DNA of 64,000 nt from NCBI RefSeq assembly GCF_001293525.1, contig NZ_BBYR01000006.1:215564-279563 (forward strand), given 5' to 3'. Under the pieces are notes generated by a model. The model was not told where the DNA came from. It ran no database searches and saw nothing but the letters and a program-made list of their open reading frames with translations. Shown piece after piece: positions 30,143 to 40,230 of this stretch. Origin of the DNA: Pseudideonella sakaiensis. Its GTDB lineage: Bacteria > Pseudomonadota > Gammaproteobacteria > Burkholderiales > Burkholderiaceae_C. Each line of letters begins with the position of its first letter. Within the stretch, counting starts at the first letter, position 1. A program made the translations under genes and the position numbers.

Positions 30143-30182
30143 GCGAAGGACAGGGGCACAGGTGCCCCGCTGGAGGTCTGCG

Positions 30183-30416
30183 ATGACATGCGCCCTCATG
30201 TCGGACCTCGCTCTCGCGCGAGCGCTGTTGCGGCTCTACAAGCTGGCCATGATCGCCGGACGCCCCGGTGTCACCGATCACCTGCTGCACGCCCTGGAGG
30301 AACTCGCCCGAAGCGAGCCGGCATGCGAGCCGATACTCGACCAAGCGTACCTGTGGGGCCTTGGTGCGCGGGTCGGTGTCGCACAGCCGCGCATGCCAGG
30401 GTCCGGCACGCAGTGA
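30183..30416 (+). CDS. 77-aa helical protein behind a MerR-type promoter
   Basis: ATG 30183 has a GGAGG 6 bp upstream. The product is helical (LARALLRLYKLAMIAG, HLLHALEELARSE) with two cysteines and no signal peptide. It resembles no family I know. The metal-type promoter and good ribosome site argue that it is expressed, but it could be a remnant of a longer metal gene. Confidence 0.5.
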   Translation: MTCALMSDLALARALLRLYKLAMIAGRPGVTDHLLHALEELARSEPACEPILDQAYLWGLGARVGVAQPRMPGSGTQ

Positions 30417-30454
30417 CCAGCGCTGTCGGCGCCGGGCTCGCGCCACGACCGCGA

Positions 30455-32935
30455 CTACGCCATTGACACGCCGCGATCGACATCGCACGCATCCGCCTTC
30501 AGCGCGTCGACGTCGATCACGGCATCCGCCATCGCCGTCAGCTCGGGCGTCTGCGAGATGAAGTACTCACGCTCATAGCCACCCAGGCGCAGGACTTCCC
30601 TCTTCATCGCCATGAACATGCGCTTGCGCTGCGGATCCAGCGCGCCGTCCGCCTCGTCGGTGAACAGGGTCGTGTATCGGCGTCCCGTGTTTCGGGCCAG
30701 GTACAGCGCGATCGCCCGGGTCAGGCAAAGCTCCACCAACGTCCGCTCGCCCCCGCTCATCATGCCGACGCTCTTGCTGTCGCCGGTATCGCCGTCGTGG
30801 ACGACGATGTCGAAGCCCTCCTTCTGCTCGCCCTTGGCCGTCTCCAGCAAGGTTCGGATGGACACCGTGAAGCGCGGCCCGTAGCAGGCCAGCAGCAGGT
30901 CATTTGCCAGCGCCGACAGCGCAGGTCCCGCATCGTCGATCGCCAGAGCGATCAGCCCGTCATTGCTCATGCAACGGGCGAAGAGGTTCCAGTTGCCCAG
31001 CTCATCCTCGACTCGAGCGCAGCGCGCGCGCAGGCTTTCGCGGCGTTCGCCCAGCCGGGCCGACTGCTTGGAGACCTCCTCGAGCTGCTGCGACTCACGC
31101 ACCGCGGTGAGCATTGCCCGCTCCGCCGCAGCGAGGGCCTCCTTCGCGGCACCCAGCGCACGGGCTGCGCGCGCGGCTTGCTGCTCGTCGAAGGCGGGCG
31201 GCAGCGTTGCGAGCGCCTGATCCAGGCGCGCCAGCGCCGCTTCGGTCTGCCTGGCCTGCTGACCTCGTTGCGCCTCGATCGCCTTTCGTGCCGCCGCGAT
31301 CTGTTGGCGCTCCGCACGTTCGTCGATGGTCTCGGCAGCGGCGCCCTCACTCGCCTGCAGCCCCAGCGCCTGAAGTTCCTGCTCGATCTCGACCAGGGTC
31401 GCCTGCGCCTGCGCGCACGCCTGGGCCTTCGAACGCACGACCGACAAGCGGTTCGCCCGCTCGCGTGCGACGGCCTCGCGGACCTCGGCCCGCGCCAGGG
31501 CGTGCGGCGCGCCGGCCAGTGCCCCGCAACGCCGGCGGGCATCGATAAGTTCCCGCTGGACCTCGGACTTCTCGCTCACCAGACGGGCGACCTGGGCCTG
31601 GGCGTTGGGGATCAGCGTCTGCGCCTCGCGCGCGTCAGCGAGCAACTTGCAACGTCCCTGCAGGTCCGTGCCGGCGCAGGGCACCTCGCCGGTCAGTCCA
31701 AACCGGCGCGCGAGTTCCTCGGCCTTCAGCGCAGCCCGACCCGCATCCCGTTCGATGGCGGCGGCGCGCTGCTCCGCGAGGCGCACCGCGCCTTGGCACT
31801 GCGTCAGCTGATGGACCTGCTCGCGGCAGGCGAGCGTGCGTGCGCCAAGCAGCGCCTGCACACGTTGCGCCAGCGGCAGGCGCCTTTCGGCGCGACGCAC
31901 CGCGCCGGCCTCGGCGAGCGCCGCAAGGCATCGCCGCCGGGATTGGGTCAAGGCCTGGCGCCGCGAACGTTCCTGCTGCAGCCGATTGGCGACCCGCTGA
32001 TCGAGGCGCTCCAGCCGCTGGTGCTCGGCCCGTTCCTGAACATCGAGCGCGCTCTGCGCTTGTGCCGCGCCTGCCAGGTTGGATTGCCGTTCGGCCATGA
32101 GCTGTGCCCGCCGGGCATCGGTGGCTCGCGACTGCTCGCGTTCGACCACCACGCGGGCATGCCCCGTCTGGGCGGCCTCCAGGGCAGACTGCGTTGACCT
32201 CTTCGCGCGATCGGCCGCCGACACGCGATCGCCGGCGCCGTCGAGTTTTCGGCGCGCCGCCTCGAGGTGCTGATCCTCCGCGTCGACCGCGGCGAGTTCC
32301 TGACGCAGTGTTGCCAGCCCAGCTTTCAGCAGGCGGGCGGTCTCCGCTGCCTTCTGGCCCAGCGCCTGGATCTCCTCCTGCCCCAGCAGGTCGGCCAACA
32401 ACGTCTTGATCTCGGCGTTGCGATAGGTGCTGAGCTGGCGCTTGCCCTGGGCTGCGAACACGGAGGTGAAGAAGGTTTCTGCACTGCCGCAGATGCTCTC
32501 CACACAGCGCGTGTACGTCTCGACCCGGCCATCCGAGATGGTCCCATCCTCGAGCGTCACGGGGGACCAGCGTCCGCCATCATCGAGCATGTGCAGGAAC
32601 GCCTCTGTGCGTCGCCGGCCACTGACTCGGATGACGATCTGCGAGCGGTAGCAGCGCCCTTCGTGCGCCCAGGTCAGGTCCTTCAGGCTCTCCGGCAGAT
32701 AGACGTGCTCGTAGTACGAGAAGCCGCCGGTTGCCGGCATCGAGGCACGACTTTGAAGGCCGAGATATGGCACGAGATTGTCCATGATCGTGCTCTTGCC
32801 GCTGCCGTTCGGGCCCGCGATGGCGATCAGTTCTGCACCGTCGGCAAGGCGCTCCAGGTCAAGCGTGATCTCGTCGAGACCCAGGCCGTCGCGGATGCCG
32901 CGGAAGCCCTTGAGGGTGAGTCGGAGTGGCTGCAT
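30455..32935 (-). CDS. SbcC/Rad50-like ATPase, complete copy carried by the element
   Basis: The 826-aa protein has Walker A AGPNGSGKST (~residue 40-49), two long coiled-coil arms, a central hook region with PCAGTDLQGRC, the ABC signature MMSGGERTLVE and Walker B LFTDEADGALD. It aligns along its length with the split gene at 22058-24376/36387-36555, including start (MQPLRLTLKGFRGIRDGLGL). The hook is CX8C-like rather than the classic CXXC. SbcC works with SbcD to cut DNA ends and hairpins. No sbcD lies in the element, so it may pair with the SbcD at 36644-38095. Confidence 0.88.
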   Translation of the reverse strand: MQPLRLTLKGFRGIRDGLGLDEITLDLERLADGAELIAIAGPNGSGKSTIMDNLVPYLGLQSRASMPATGGFSYYEHVYLPESLKDLTWAHEGRCYRSQIVIRVSGRRRTEAFLHMLDDGGRWSPVTLEDGTISDGRVETYTRCVESICGSAETFFTSVFAAQGKRQLSTYRNAEIKTLLADLLGQEEIQALGQKAAETARLLKAGLATLRQELAAVDAEDQHLEAARRKLDGAGDRVSAADRAKRSTQSALEAAQTGHARVVVEREQSRATDARRAQLMAERQSNLAGAAQAQSALDVQERAEHQRLERLDQRVANRLQQERSRRQALTQSRRRCLAALAEAGAVRRAERRLPLAQRVQALLGARTLACREQVHQLTQCQGAVRLAEQRAAAIERDAGRAALKAEELARRFGLTGEVPCAGTDLQGRCKLLADAREAQTLIPNAQAQVARLVSEKSEVQRELIDARRRCGALAGAPHALARAEVREAVARERANRLSVVRSKAQACAQAQATLVEIEQELQALGLQASEGAAAETIDERAERQQIAAARKAIEAQRGQQARQTEAALARLDQALATLPPAFDEQQAARAARALGAAKEALAAAERAMLTAVRESQQLEEVSKQSARLGERRESLRARCARVEDELGNWNLFARCMSNDGLIALAIDDAGPALSALANDLLLACYGPRFTVSIRTLLETAKGEQKEGFDIVVHDGDTGDSKSVGMMSGGERTLVELCLTRAIALYLARNTGRRYTTLFTDEADGALDPQRKRMFMAMKREVLRLGGYEREYFISQTPELTAMADAVIDVDALKADACDVDRGVSMA

Positions 32936-33073
32936 GGCATGCCTCGGAGTTGGTCTCCGATCAGGCTCGCATGGCCGGCGACGCTTTCAACGGTCGTCAG
33001 TCGCGACCGTTCACACGCTTGGCCGCAAGGCGGCGATGCGCCGCGCAGTTCCCTGTTCAAGTCCAGCTGAAGC

Positions 33074-35204
<2,131 letters not shown>

Positions 35205-35229
35205 GATGGCCTCCTCGATCGCTGCGGCG

Positions 35230-35502
35230 TCAGCGCTTGACGGTGGACGGATAGCCCGCGTTCTCGGTCGCCTGGGTCAGCTTCTGCACGCTGGCCTTAG
35301 CGTCATCGAAGGTCACGACGGCCTGGCGCTTCTCGTAGCTCACGTCGACTTTGCTCACGCCATCGACCTTCGAGATCGCCTTCTTCACGGTAATCGGGCA
35401 CGCCGCACAGGTCATGCCCGGCACGTCCAGCGTCACGGTCTGCGACGCCGCCTGGACGGCGGCCGCGCCGGACAGGGCGAGGACGGCGATCAGCTTCTTC
35501 AT
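35230..35502 (-). CDS. merP: Periplasmic mercury-binding protein MerP
   Basis: The 90-aa product has a signal peptide (MKKLIAVLALSGAAAVQA) and one HMA domain with GMTCAACPITVKKAI. The two cysteines bind Hg(II) in the periplasm and pass it to MerT/MerC. Start ATG 35502 with AGGAG upstream; in-frame codons further upstream overlap merT. Confidence 0.95.
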   Translation of the reverse strand: MKKLIAVLALSGAAAVQAASQTVTLDVPGMTCAACPITVKKAISKVDGVSKVDVSYEKRQAVVTFDDAKASVQKLTQATENAGYPSTVKR

Positions 35503-35515
35503 GGAGCACTCCTGG

Positions 35516-35866
35516 TCAATAGAACAGCGGAAGGACGAAGGGGTAAGCAAGCGCGATCAGCACCAGCACGGCCACCATCCAGAAGACGGCCTTGTAGGTG
35601 GACCGCACCTCAGGGATCGCGCACACCTCGCCCGGCTTGCACTGCTGAGCAGGCCGATAGATGCGGCGCCACGCGAAGCCCATGGCGACGAGCGCCACGC
35701 CGATGAACAACGGCCGATAGGGCTCCAGCGCCGTGAGGTTGCCGATCCACGCACCGCTGAAGCCCAGGGTCACCAGCACCAACGGGCCCAGGCAGCACGC
35801 GGAAGCCAGGATCGCGGCCAGTCCGCCGCCGACGAGCGCGCCGCGCCCGGTCTGCGATTCCGTCAT
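35516..35866 (-). CDS. merT: Mercuric transport protein MerT
   Basis: The 116-aa inner-membrane protein has three helices, the conserved [14 protein letters not shown] cysteine pair in helix 1 and a cytoplasmic loop with QQCKPGEVC. This is the standard MerT layout. It is the first gene after the mer promoter, 33 bp downstream of its -10 element. Confidence 0.96.
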   Translation of the reverse strand: MTESQTGRGALVGGGLAAILASACCLGPLVLVTLGFSGAWIGNLTALEPYRPLFIGVALVAMGFAWRRIYRPAQQCKPGEVCAIPEVRSTYKAVFWMVAVLVLIALAYPFVLPLFY

Positions 35867-35898
35867 GCACTTTCCTCGGTCGGAGAGACGATGGCGTA

Positions 35899-35929
35899 AG
35901 CTTATTTCCGTACTCATGTACGGAGTCAA
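35899..35929 (-). promoter_or_regulatory. mer operator/promoter (PmerT)
   Basis: Minus strand: TTGACT (35929-35924), 19-bp spacer, TAAGCT (35904-35899). The spacer holds the classical MerR dyad TCCGTAC-N4-GTACGGA (35907-35924). merR is transcribed divergently from the same region. Confidence 0.95.
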
Positions 35930-35934
35930 GCGGC

Positions 35935-36342
35935 ATGGACAGCGATCAGCAGGGACTGACGATTGGGGCCGTCGCCAAGGCGGCCGGGGTCAACGTGGAG
36001 ACGGTGCGCTTCTACCAGCGCCGCGCGCTGCTGCCCGAACCCGACAAGCCCTACGGCCGCATTCGGCGCTATGAGGCGAAGGACGTCGCACGGGTGCGGT
36101 TCGTGAAGGCCGCACAGCGCCTGGGCTTCAGCCTCGACGAGGTTGCGGGCTTGCTGAGACTGGACGACGGCACGCACTGTGACGAGGCGAGAAAGCTCGC
36201 TGAAGCAAAGCTCGCTGACGTGCGCCAGAAGCTGAAGGATCTGCGGCGGATCGAGTCGGCGCTGGCTGGCCTCGTTCGCGACTGCTGCACGAGGCGGGGC
36301 AAGCTTTCATGCCCATTGATTGCCACCCTGCAGCGGCAGTGA
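35935..36342 (+). CDS. merR: Mercury-responsive regulator MerR
   Basis: The 135-aa protein has the MerR winged helix ([20 protein letters not shown]) and the three Hg(II) ligands: Cys in THCDEAR (~residue 81) and the pair in [12 protein letters not shown] (~115-124). It is divergent from merTPCA, as in Tn21/Tn501-type operons, and represses then activates PmerT. The right end of the element follows within 45 bp. Confidence 0.96.
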   Translation: MDSDQQGLTIGAVAKAAGVNVETVRFYQRRALLPEPDKPYGRIRRYEAKDVARVRFVKAAQRLGFSLDEVAGLLRLDDGTHCDEARKLAEAKLADVRQKLKDLRRIESALAGLVRDCCTRRGKLSCPLIATLQRQ

Positions 36343-36359
36343 GACGCCGCGTCTTGGCC

Positions 36360-36375
36360 CACTGTTGACACAGTG
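36360..36375. repeat. Perfect dyad next to the right element end
   Basis: CACTGT-TGAC-ACAGTG, a 6-bp stem with a 4-nt loop, 11 bp inside the right boundary. It contains the GTTGACA that also occurs inverted near the left end. It may be a recombinase-binding arm or a weak transcription stop for merR. Confidence 0.5.
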
Positions 36376-36378
36376 AAT

Positions 36379-36555
36379 TCAACATAAGGGGTGCAGGTTG
36401 TCCATCACCGTGGACTTGCCGCGGCCGTTGGCGCCTGCGATGGCGACCAGCGCGGCGCCATCGGCCAGCCGCTCCAGATCGAGGGTCAGCTCGTCCAGCC
36501 CGAGGCCGTCGCGGATACCCCGGAAGCCCCGGAGCCTGAGTGAGAGTGGTTGCAT
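36379..36555 (-). pseudogene. SbcC-like ATPase, 5' part (Walker A) of the split gene
   Basis: ATG 36555 (GGAGG upstream) starts a frame for ~56 native residues, MQPLSLRLRGFRGIRDGLGL... ending AGANGRGKST and VMDNLHP, then two foreign residues and a stop supplied by the element. Native sequence ends at 36387. It matches the N-terminus of the intact homologue at 30455-32935 and continues exactly where 22058-24376 begins. The Walker A is intact but cut off from the rest. Confidence 0.92.
36387..36390. repeat. Right copy of 4-bp target duplication AGGG
   Basis: Pairs with 24373-24376. The native minus strand reads CACCCCT up to this point and continues CCCTACCTG on the far side. Confidence 0.7.
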
Positions 36556-36643
36556 GGCGTGCCTCCAGCGCCGCTGGACGGCGCGATGGGTGTGGTGCAG
36601 TGAAGCGGCCTGGGCGCCCTTCGGGCGCTGTTCAGGCCCCGCG

Positions 36644-38095
36644 TCAGGCCGTCTCGAAGAGGTCCAGTCTCGGACCCTTCTCGGCCGGGTCAAGGCCACC
36701 CTGTGCCTTGGCACCGGCATCGGGGATCGCCAGGACTGCCGCGACGATGTCCTCGGGATCAATCGTCGTCACCCGCTCCAGGCACTCCAGCAGCGGCGGC
36801 GCGTGGACCTCCGTCGCCGTGGCCCAGGCCCTGACCTTGTCGGCCAGACTGACGAGCTGCGAGATGCCGGGCGCGCGGGTGCGCACCACGGGCACGATCC
36901 GCCCTTCCAGCTGGACATCGGCGGCGCCGGACAGGGCACGCTCGATGGCGCCGCGGTCCACCTCGTGCCGGTCCTCGTCGGCCACCGTCCATCGGACCCG
37001 CACGCTGACGCCTGCCAGTTCCTGCGCCCGAACCGCCTCTCGCAACCGGTCCAGGTCGGGCCGGCCTTCGAACACGATGTCCAGCGTCCGTCTCGCAGGG
37101 GTCGGCTCAAGGCGACAGTCCACCCCGTCCGGTCCGAATTCCCACAGCAGGAACCCCTTGTCGCCAAGCTCACCGTGGTGGAAGCGACCGATGGACCCGG
37201 CGTAGGCGATGCACTGGCGACGTTCGCCCTCCCCTTGCGTCCAGGCCTGGTGCCGATGGATGTGGCCGAGCAACGCGGCCTCCGCGCCGGCGCCGAACAG
37301 TGCTCCCGTGTTGAACTCGTGGTCGAACCCGGCCATTGGCACGCCGTGCTCGGTCACGGAGCCGAAGACCGTGCCATGCGACACCGCGAGCGTCGGCACG
37401 CCGGCAGCACGGGCTACGCCGTGGATGCCGGCGTAGCCCTGCAGCAGCCGGGCCAGCTGCTCGCCCTGGGCCTCGGCGGCAGCGGTGGCGCCGACCGCTG
37501 CCGCGACGGCCGCCTTGTTGATCGAGGGAATGCAGGTGAACAGTGCCCTGGCGCCCGGCGGGACTTCTGCGAATCGCGGGCCTTCGGACACGAGCCAAAG
37601 GTCGGCGGCAGACGCATCGGTCGCCGACAGGTCCCCAGACGATCCGCTGCCCATCAACGCCACCTGACCGATCCGATCCGCGACGAAGACCCGATGGCGG
37701 CTGCCCAGCAACCTGAACACGGACAGCGTGCCGGGCGGCTCGTGCGACCACGTGCCCTGGAGCATCAGCACCGGGCAATGATCGGCCAGCCGCCGCACCT
37801 GCGCCAGCAGCCGCAATACCGCGGGCGCATGCAGGTCCAGGGCGTGATCGGTGGCATCCCCGGAGATCACGGCCACATCGACGGCGAGTTCGATGGCGCG
37901 GTCAACGGCCGCCGAGAAGCAGCGATCGGCCTCCTCCAGGTGGCGCGGCCCGTAGTGCAGGTCGGACAGATGCGCCACCCGCAATCGATGCGCCTGATGC
38001 TGCGAACCGTGCGCTCGCGGACGAGCATCCGGGATGCGCGGCACTTCCACGCGTTGCGCACCGGTTCCACCTGGCAGTCGTCCCAGCGCGCTCAC
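36644..38095 (-). CDS. SbcD/Mre11-like metallophosphoesterase
   Basis: Start is GTG 38095, overlapping the upstream stop (GTGA); a longer ATG frame from 38506 lies in that gene. The 483-aa protein has calcineurin-type motifs: HLSDLHYG (D-x-H), ISGDATDH (GDxxD), LQGTWSHE where most family members have GNHD/GNHE, and GHIHRH (GHxH). The C-terminal ~150 residues would be the capping and SbcC-binding part. With SbcC it would form a double-strand-break end nuclease. It is operonic with the RDF-like gene and the disrupted sbcC. Confidence 0.82.
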   Translation of the reverse strand: MSALGRLPGGTGAQRVEVPRIPDARPRAHGSQHQAHRLRVAHLSDLHYGPRHLEEADRCFSAAVDRAIELAVDVAVISGDATDHALDLHAPAVLRLLAQVRRLADHCPVLMLQGTWSHEPPGTLSVFRLLGSRHRVFVADRIGQVALMGSGSSGDLSATDASAADLWLVSEGPRFAEVPPGARALFTCIPSINKAAVAAAVGATAAAEAQGEQLARLLQGYAGIHGVARAAGVPTLAVSHGTVFGSVTEHGVPMAGFDHEFNTGALFGAGAEAALLGHIHRHQAWTQGEGERRQCIAYAGSIGRFHHGELGDKGFLLWEFGPDGVDCRLEPTPARRTLDIVFEGRPDLDRLREAVRAQELAGVSVRVRWTVADEDRHEVDRGAIERALSGAADVQLEGRIVPVVRTRAPGISQLVSLADKVRAWATATEVHAPPLLECLERVTTIDPEDIVAAVLAIPDAGAKAQGGLDPAEKGPRLDLFETA

Positions 38096-39405
38096 GATGC
38101 CACCTGCTGCAGTTCGGCGTTGACCTTGTCCGCGTAGCCCTTCGGATCGTTCCGGAAGCGCTCCAGCTCGCCGAAGGCCCGCGCCCGCCCCTGCGGATTG
38201 AGCTTCCACCCAGGACCCCAGCGCGTGGCCGCATAGCTCATCCAGGTCTGAGCAGGCACGCCCATCGCCGCCAGCCGCCCGAGCACATGCTCCAGCGTGG
38301 GCGGCATGCCGTCTGCCGTGGAGTCGCTCGCAGCCACAGGTTCGTCGACGGACTCCGGCCCCTTTCCTGGCGTCGAGGAAGCGCTCTTCCGGTGCCCCTG
38401 GAGCACGCGGGCGGCACCATCGGCCTGCAGGAGCACGGTGTCCTGATCGTCCTGCTCCCGCATCAGCGTCGCCACGTCCACGGGCGCTTCCAGTTCGATG
38501 ATCCACTGCGGCACCCGGACAGGCCGCCCATGGTCATCGATGTGCGCCACCTCCATCAGCCGCTTGGTCAGGTAGAACGGCGTGCCCTGGCGGTCCAGGA
38601 ACCCGGCGAGCCGGCCGCCCCGCAGGAACGCCACGGTCTCGAAGGTGCGGATCGCCGCATTCATCGCGTAGAAGCTGCGCGTGTGCAGCTCGAAGGCGCT
38701 GATCGAGCGGATGCCGGGGATGAAGAACAGGAGGCGTCCGGTGAGGTTGCACTGCCGCTGCTGGTACTCCGGGCAGGACTCCGGCTGGCACAGCCCGCCG
38801 TTGTCCTCGCGCGGAATCGCCTTGCGGCCGCCGAACAGCCGCACCGTGCGGCGCCCCGTCGCGTCCACCGGCACCGGTGCGTGCGTCATGCAGTGGCGCC
38901 ACCGTCCGTCGGTCGAATACTCGGACCAGAAGCGCTTGTCCTGCGCACCCCAGGTGGCCAGTTCATGCGGCATCACGCTCTGCCAGCGATCGGTCGGGAA
39001 CACCACCGGGAAGCGGTAGAGGCGCCGGCCCTCGCCGCGATCCTCGCCATGGAGGTCGAGGATCTGTGTCGCCAGTTCGGGGTTCGGGAAGTCCTGCGCC
39101 CGCACGGTGAACCACGGCACGTTGCGTGGAACGAGCGGGCTCTTGAGCTCGGGGCAGGCCTCGGCCAGCGCACGCTCGATCTGGTCGAACGACTGGCCCT
39201 GGTTCAGGCCCTGGTCGTAGATCGCCTGTGCACGCGGCACCTCGGCGGCCCGGCGGGTCAGGACCTTGATGCCCGCGCGGATCTTTCCGCCCGTGGGCAG
39301 GCGGGGCGTTCCGTTCGTACCGTTGCCCAGCAGGGTGGGCAGAGCCACAGGCCCGCCGTGCAGCACGACGGCAGGCCGGGGATCGGGGGATGGAGAAGAG
39401 GCCAT
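38092..39405 (-). CDS. Recombination-directionality-factor-like ('hydrolase or metal-binding') protein
   Basis: The 437-aa protein begins with a variable stretch, then RLPTGGKIRAGIKVLTRRAA and a central region with GDRWQSV-like fold and a four-Cys patch (GLCQPESCPEYQQRQC). It resembles proteins found next to SbcC/SbcD genes in ICEs and phages that are annotated as RDF-like or hydrolase/metal-binding. Cysteines may bind zinc. It is translationally coupled to sbcD. Exact activity unknown; involvement in recombination is inferred from its neighbours. Confidence 0.55.
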   Translation of the reverse strand: MASSPSPDPRPAVVLHGGPVALPTLLGNGTNGTPRLPTGGKIRAGIKVLTRRAAEVPRAQAIYDQGLNQGQSFDQIERALAEACPELKSPLVPRNVPWFTVRAQDFPNPELATQILDLHGEDRGEGRRLYRFPVVFPTDRWQSVMPHELATWGAQDKRFWSEYSTDGRWRHCMTHAPVPVDATGRRTVRLFGGRKAIPREDNGGLCQPESCPEYQQRQCNLTGRLLFFIPGIRSISAFELHTRSFYAMNAAIRTFETVAFLRGGRLAGFLDRQGTPFYLTKRLMEVAHIDDHGRPVRVPQWIIELEAPVDVATLMREQDDQDTVLLQADGAARVLQGHRKSASSTPGKGPESVDEPVAASDSTADGMPPTLEHVLGRLAAMGVPAQTWMSYAATRWGPGWKLNPQGRARAFGELERFRNDPKGYADKVNAELQQVAS

Positions 39406-39558
39406 CGGCGTTCCTCGGTGGGCGTCGGGGGATTCCGACGAACCATCGTCCCGCCTCGACCCGTGCTTTCAACCCCGGGTGCCGTCCGGATGCCATGATG
39501 CGACTCGGTCCGCACGCCATGGTCCCGTGCAATCACATCGCCCGAACCCGCCCCTTTC

Positions 39559-40230
39559 ATGCAAGCCGAGTCGCCATCCAGCCCACAAGACAGCGCAGAC
39601 AGAGACGACGAGGAACTGCGGCGGGTACTCGCCGCCTCCGAGGCCTTCGACGATGATCTGCTTGCACTGCTTCGAGCCGGCTGGAACACGTCGTCCCGAC
39701 GCTCGACCATCTGCCTGGCCTTCTGCCGTTCGGCGATCGAGCATGCGATCGCGCAGCGGGTCCTGATCGAAGCCGGCCTGACGGGAACCGCACTCAGCCT
39801 GATCCGCCTGCAGTTCGAGGCGGTTGCCCGTGCCGCCTGGGTGCTTCACGCCGCCAAGGAGGACTGGCTGGACAAGTTCTCCGCGCCGGTGCCGGACGGC
39901 GATCTCTCAGAACCCCAGATGGGGCCACCGATCCCCGCCATGGTCGATGCCATCGGCGCGGTCGCCGGCCCGGCGGCCACCGAACTGAAGCGACTGCATG
40001 GCACCGTCAAGGTGATGCACTCGTTCGTGCACGGCGGTGTCCACCTGGTCGTCCACGCCCTGCGGGGCTACCCGGCAGGAAAGCTGACGTCGGTGCTGCA
40101 GAACCGCAACCTGCTCTCGCTGATGCTGGCCAACGTCATCGTGATCGTCAGCCAGGACCCCGACCTGCGGGGTTCGGTCGGACAGTTGTCGGACCTGCAT
40201 GCGGCCTGCATGCCGCCGCTCCAGCGGTGA
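39559..40230 (+). CDS. Conserved helical protein (DUF6988-like)
   Basis: The 223-aa protein is mostly helical. The stretch RSAIEHAIAQRVLIEAGLTG followed by LIRLQFEAVARAAWVLHAAK resembles a family seen in many proteobacteria (DUF6988 from memory). It is divergent from the RDF-sbcD-sbcC operon and its last 83 bp overlap the convergent DUF1173 gene. Function unknown. Confidence 0.55.
   Translation: MQAESPSSPQDSADRDDEELRRVLAASEAFDDDLLALLRAGWNTSSRRSTICLAFCRSAIEHAIAQRVLIEAGLTGTALSLIRLQFEAVARAAWVLHAAKEDWLDKFSAPVPDGDLSEPQMGPPIPAMVDAIGAVAGPAATELKRLHGTVKVMHSFVHGGVHLVVHALRGYPAGKLTSVLQNRNLLSLMLANVIVIVSQDPDLRGSVGQLSDLHAACMPPLQR

Noticed and set aside
22058..32935. The two sbcC copies as a simple tandem duplication
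   Set aside because: The copies are diverged, and one is interrupted at a precise point by DNA that contains the other together with recombinases and mer genes.
36644..38506. A 620-aa SbcD with extended N-terminus
   Set aside because: The extra segment lies inside the upstream gene; GTG at 38095 overlapping its stop gives a normal-length SbcD.
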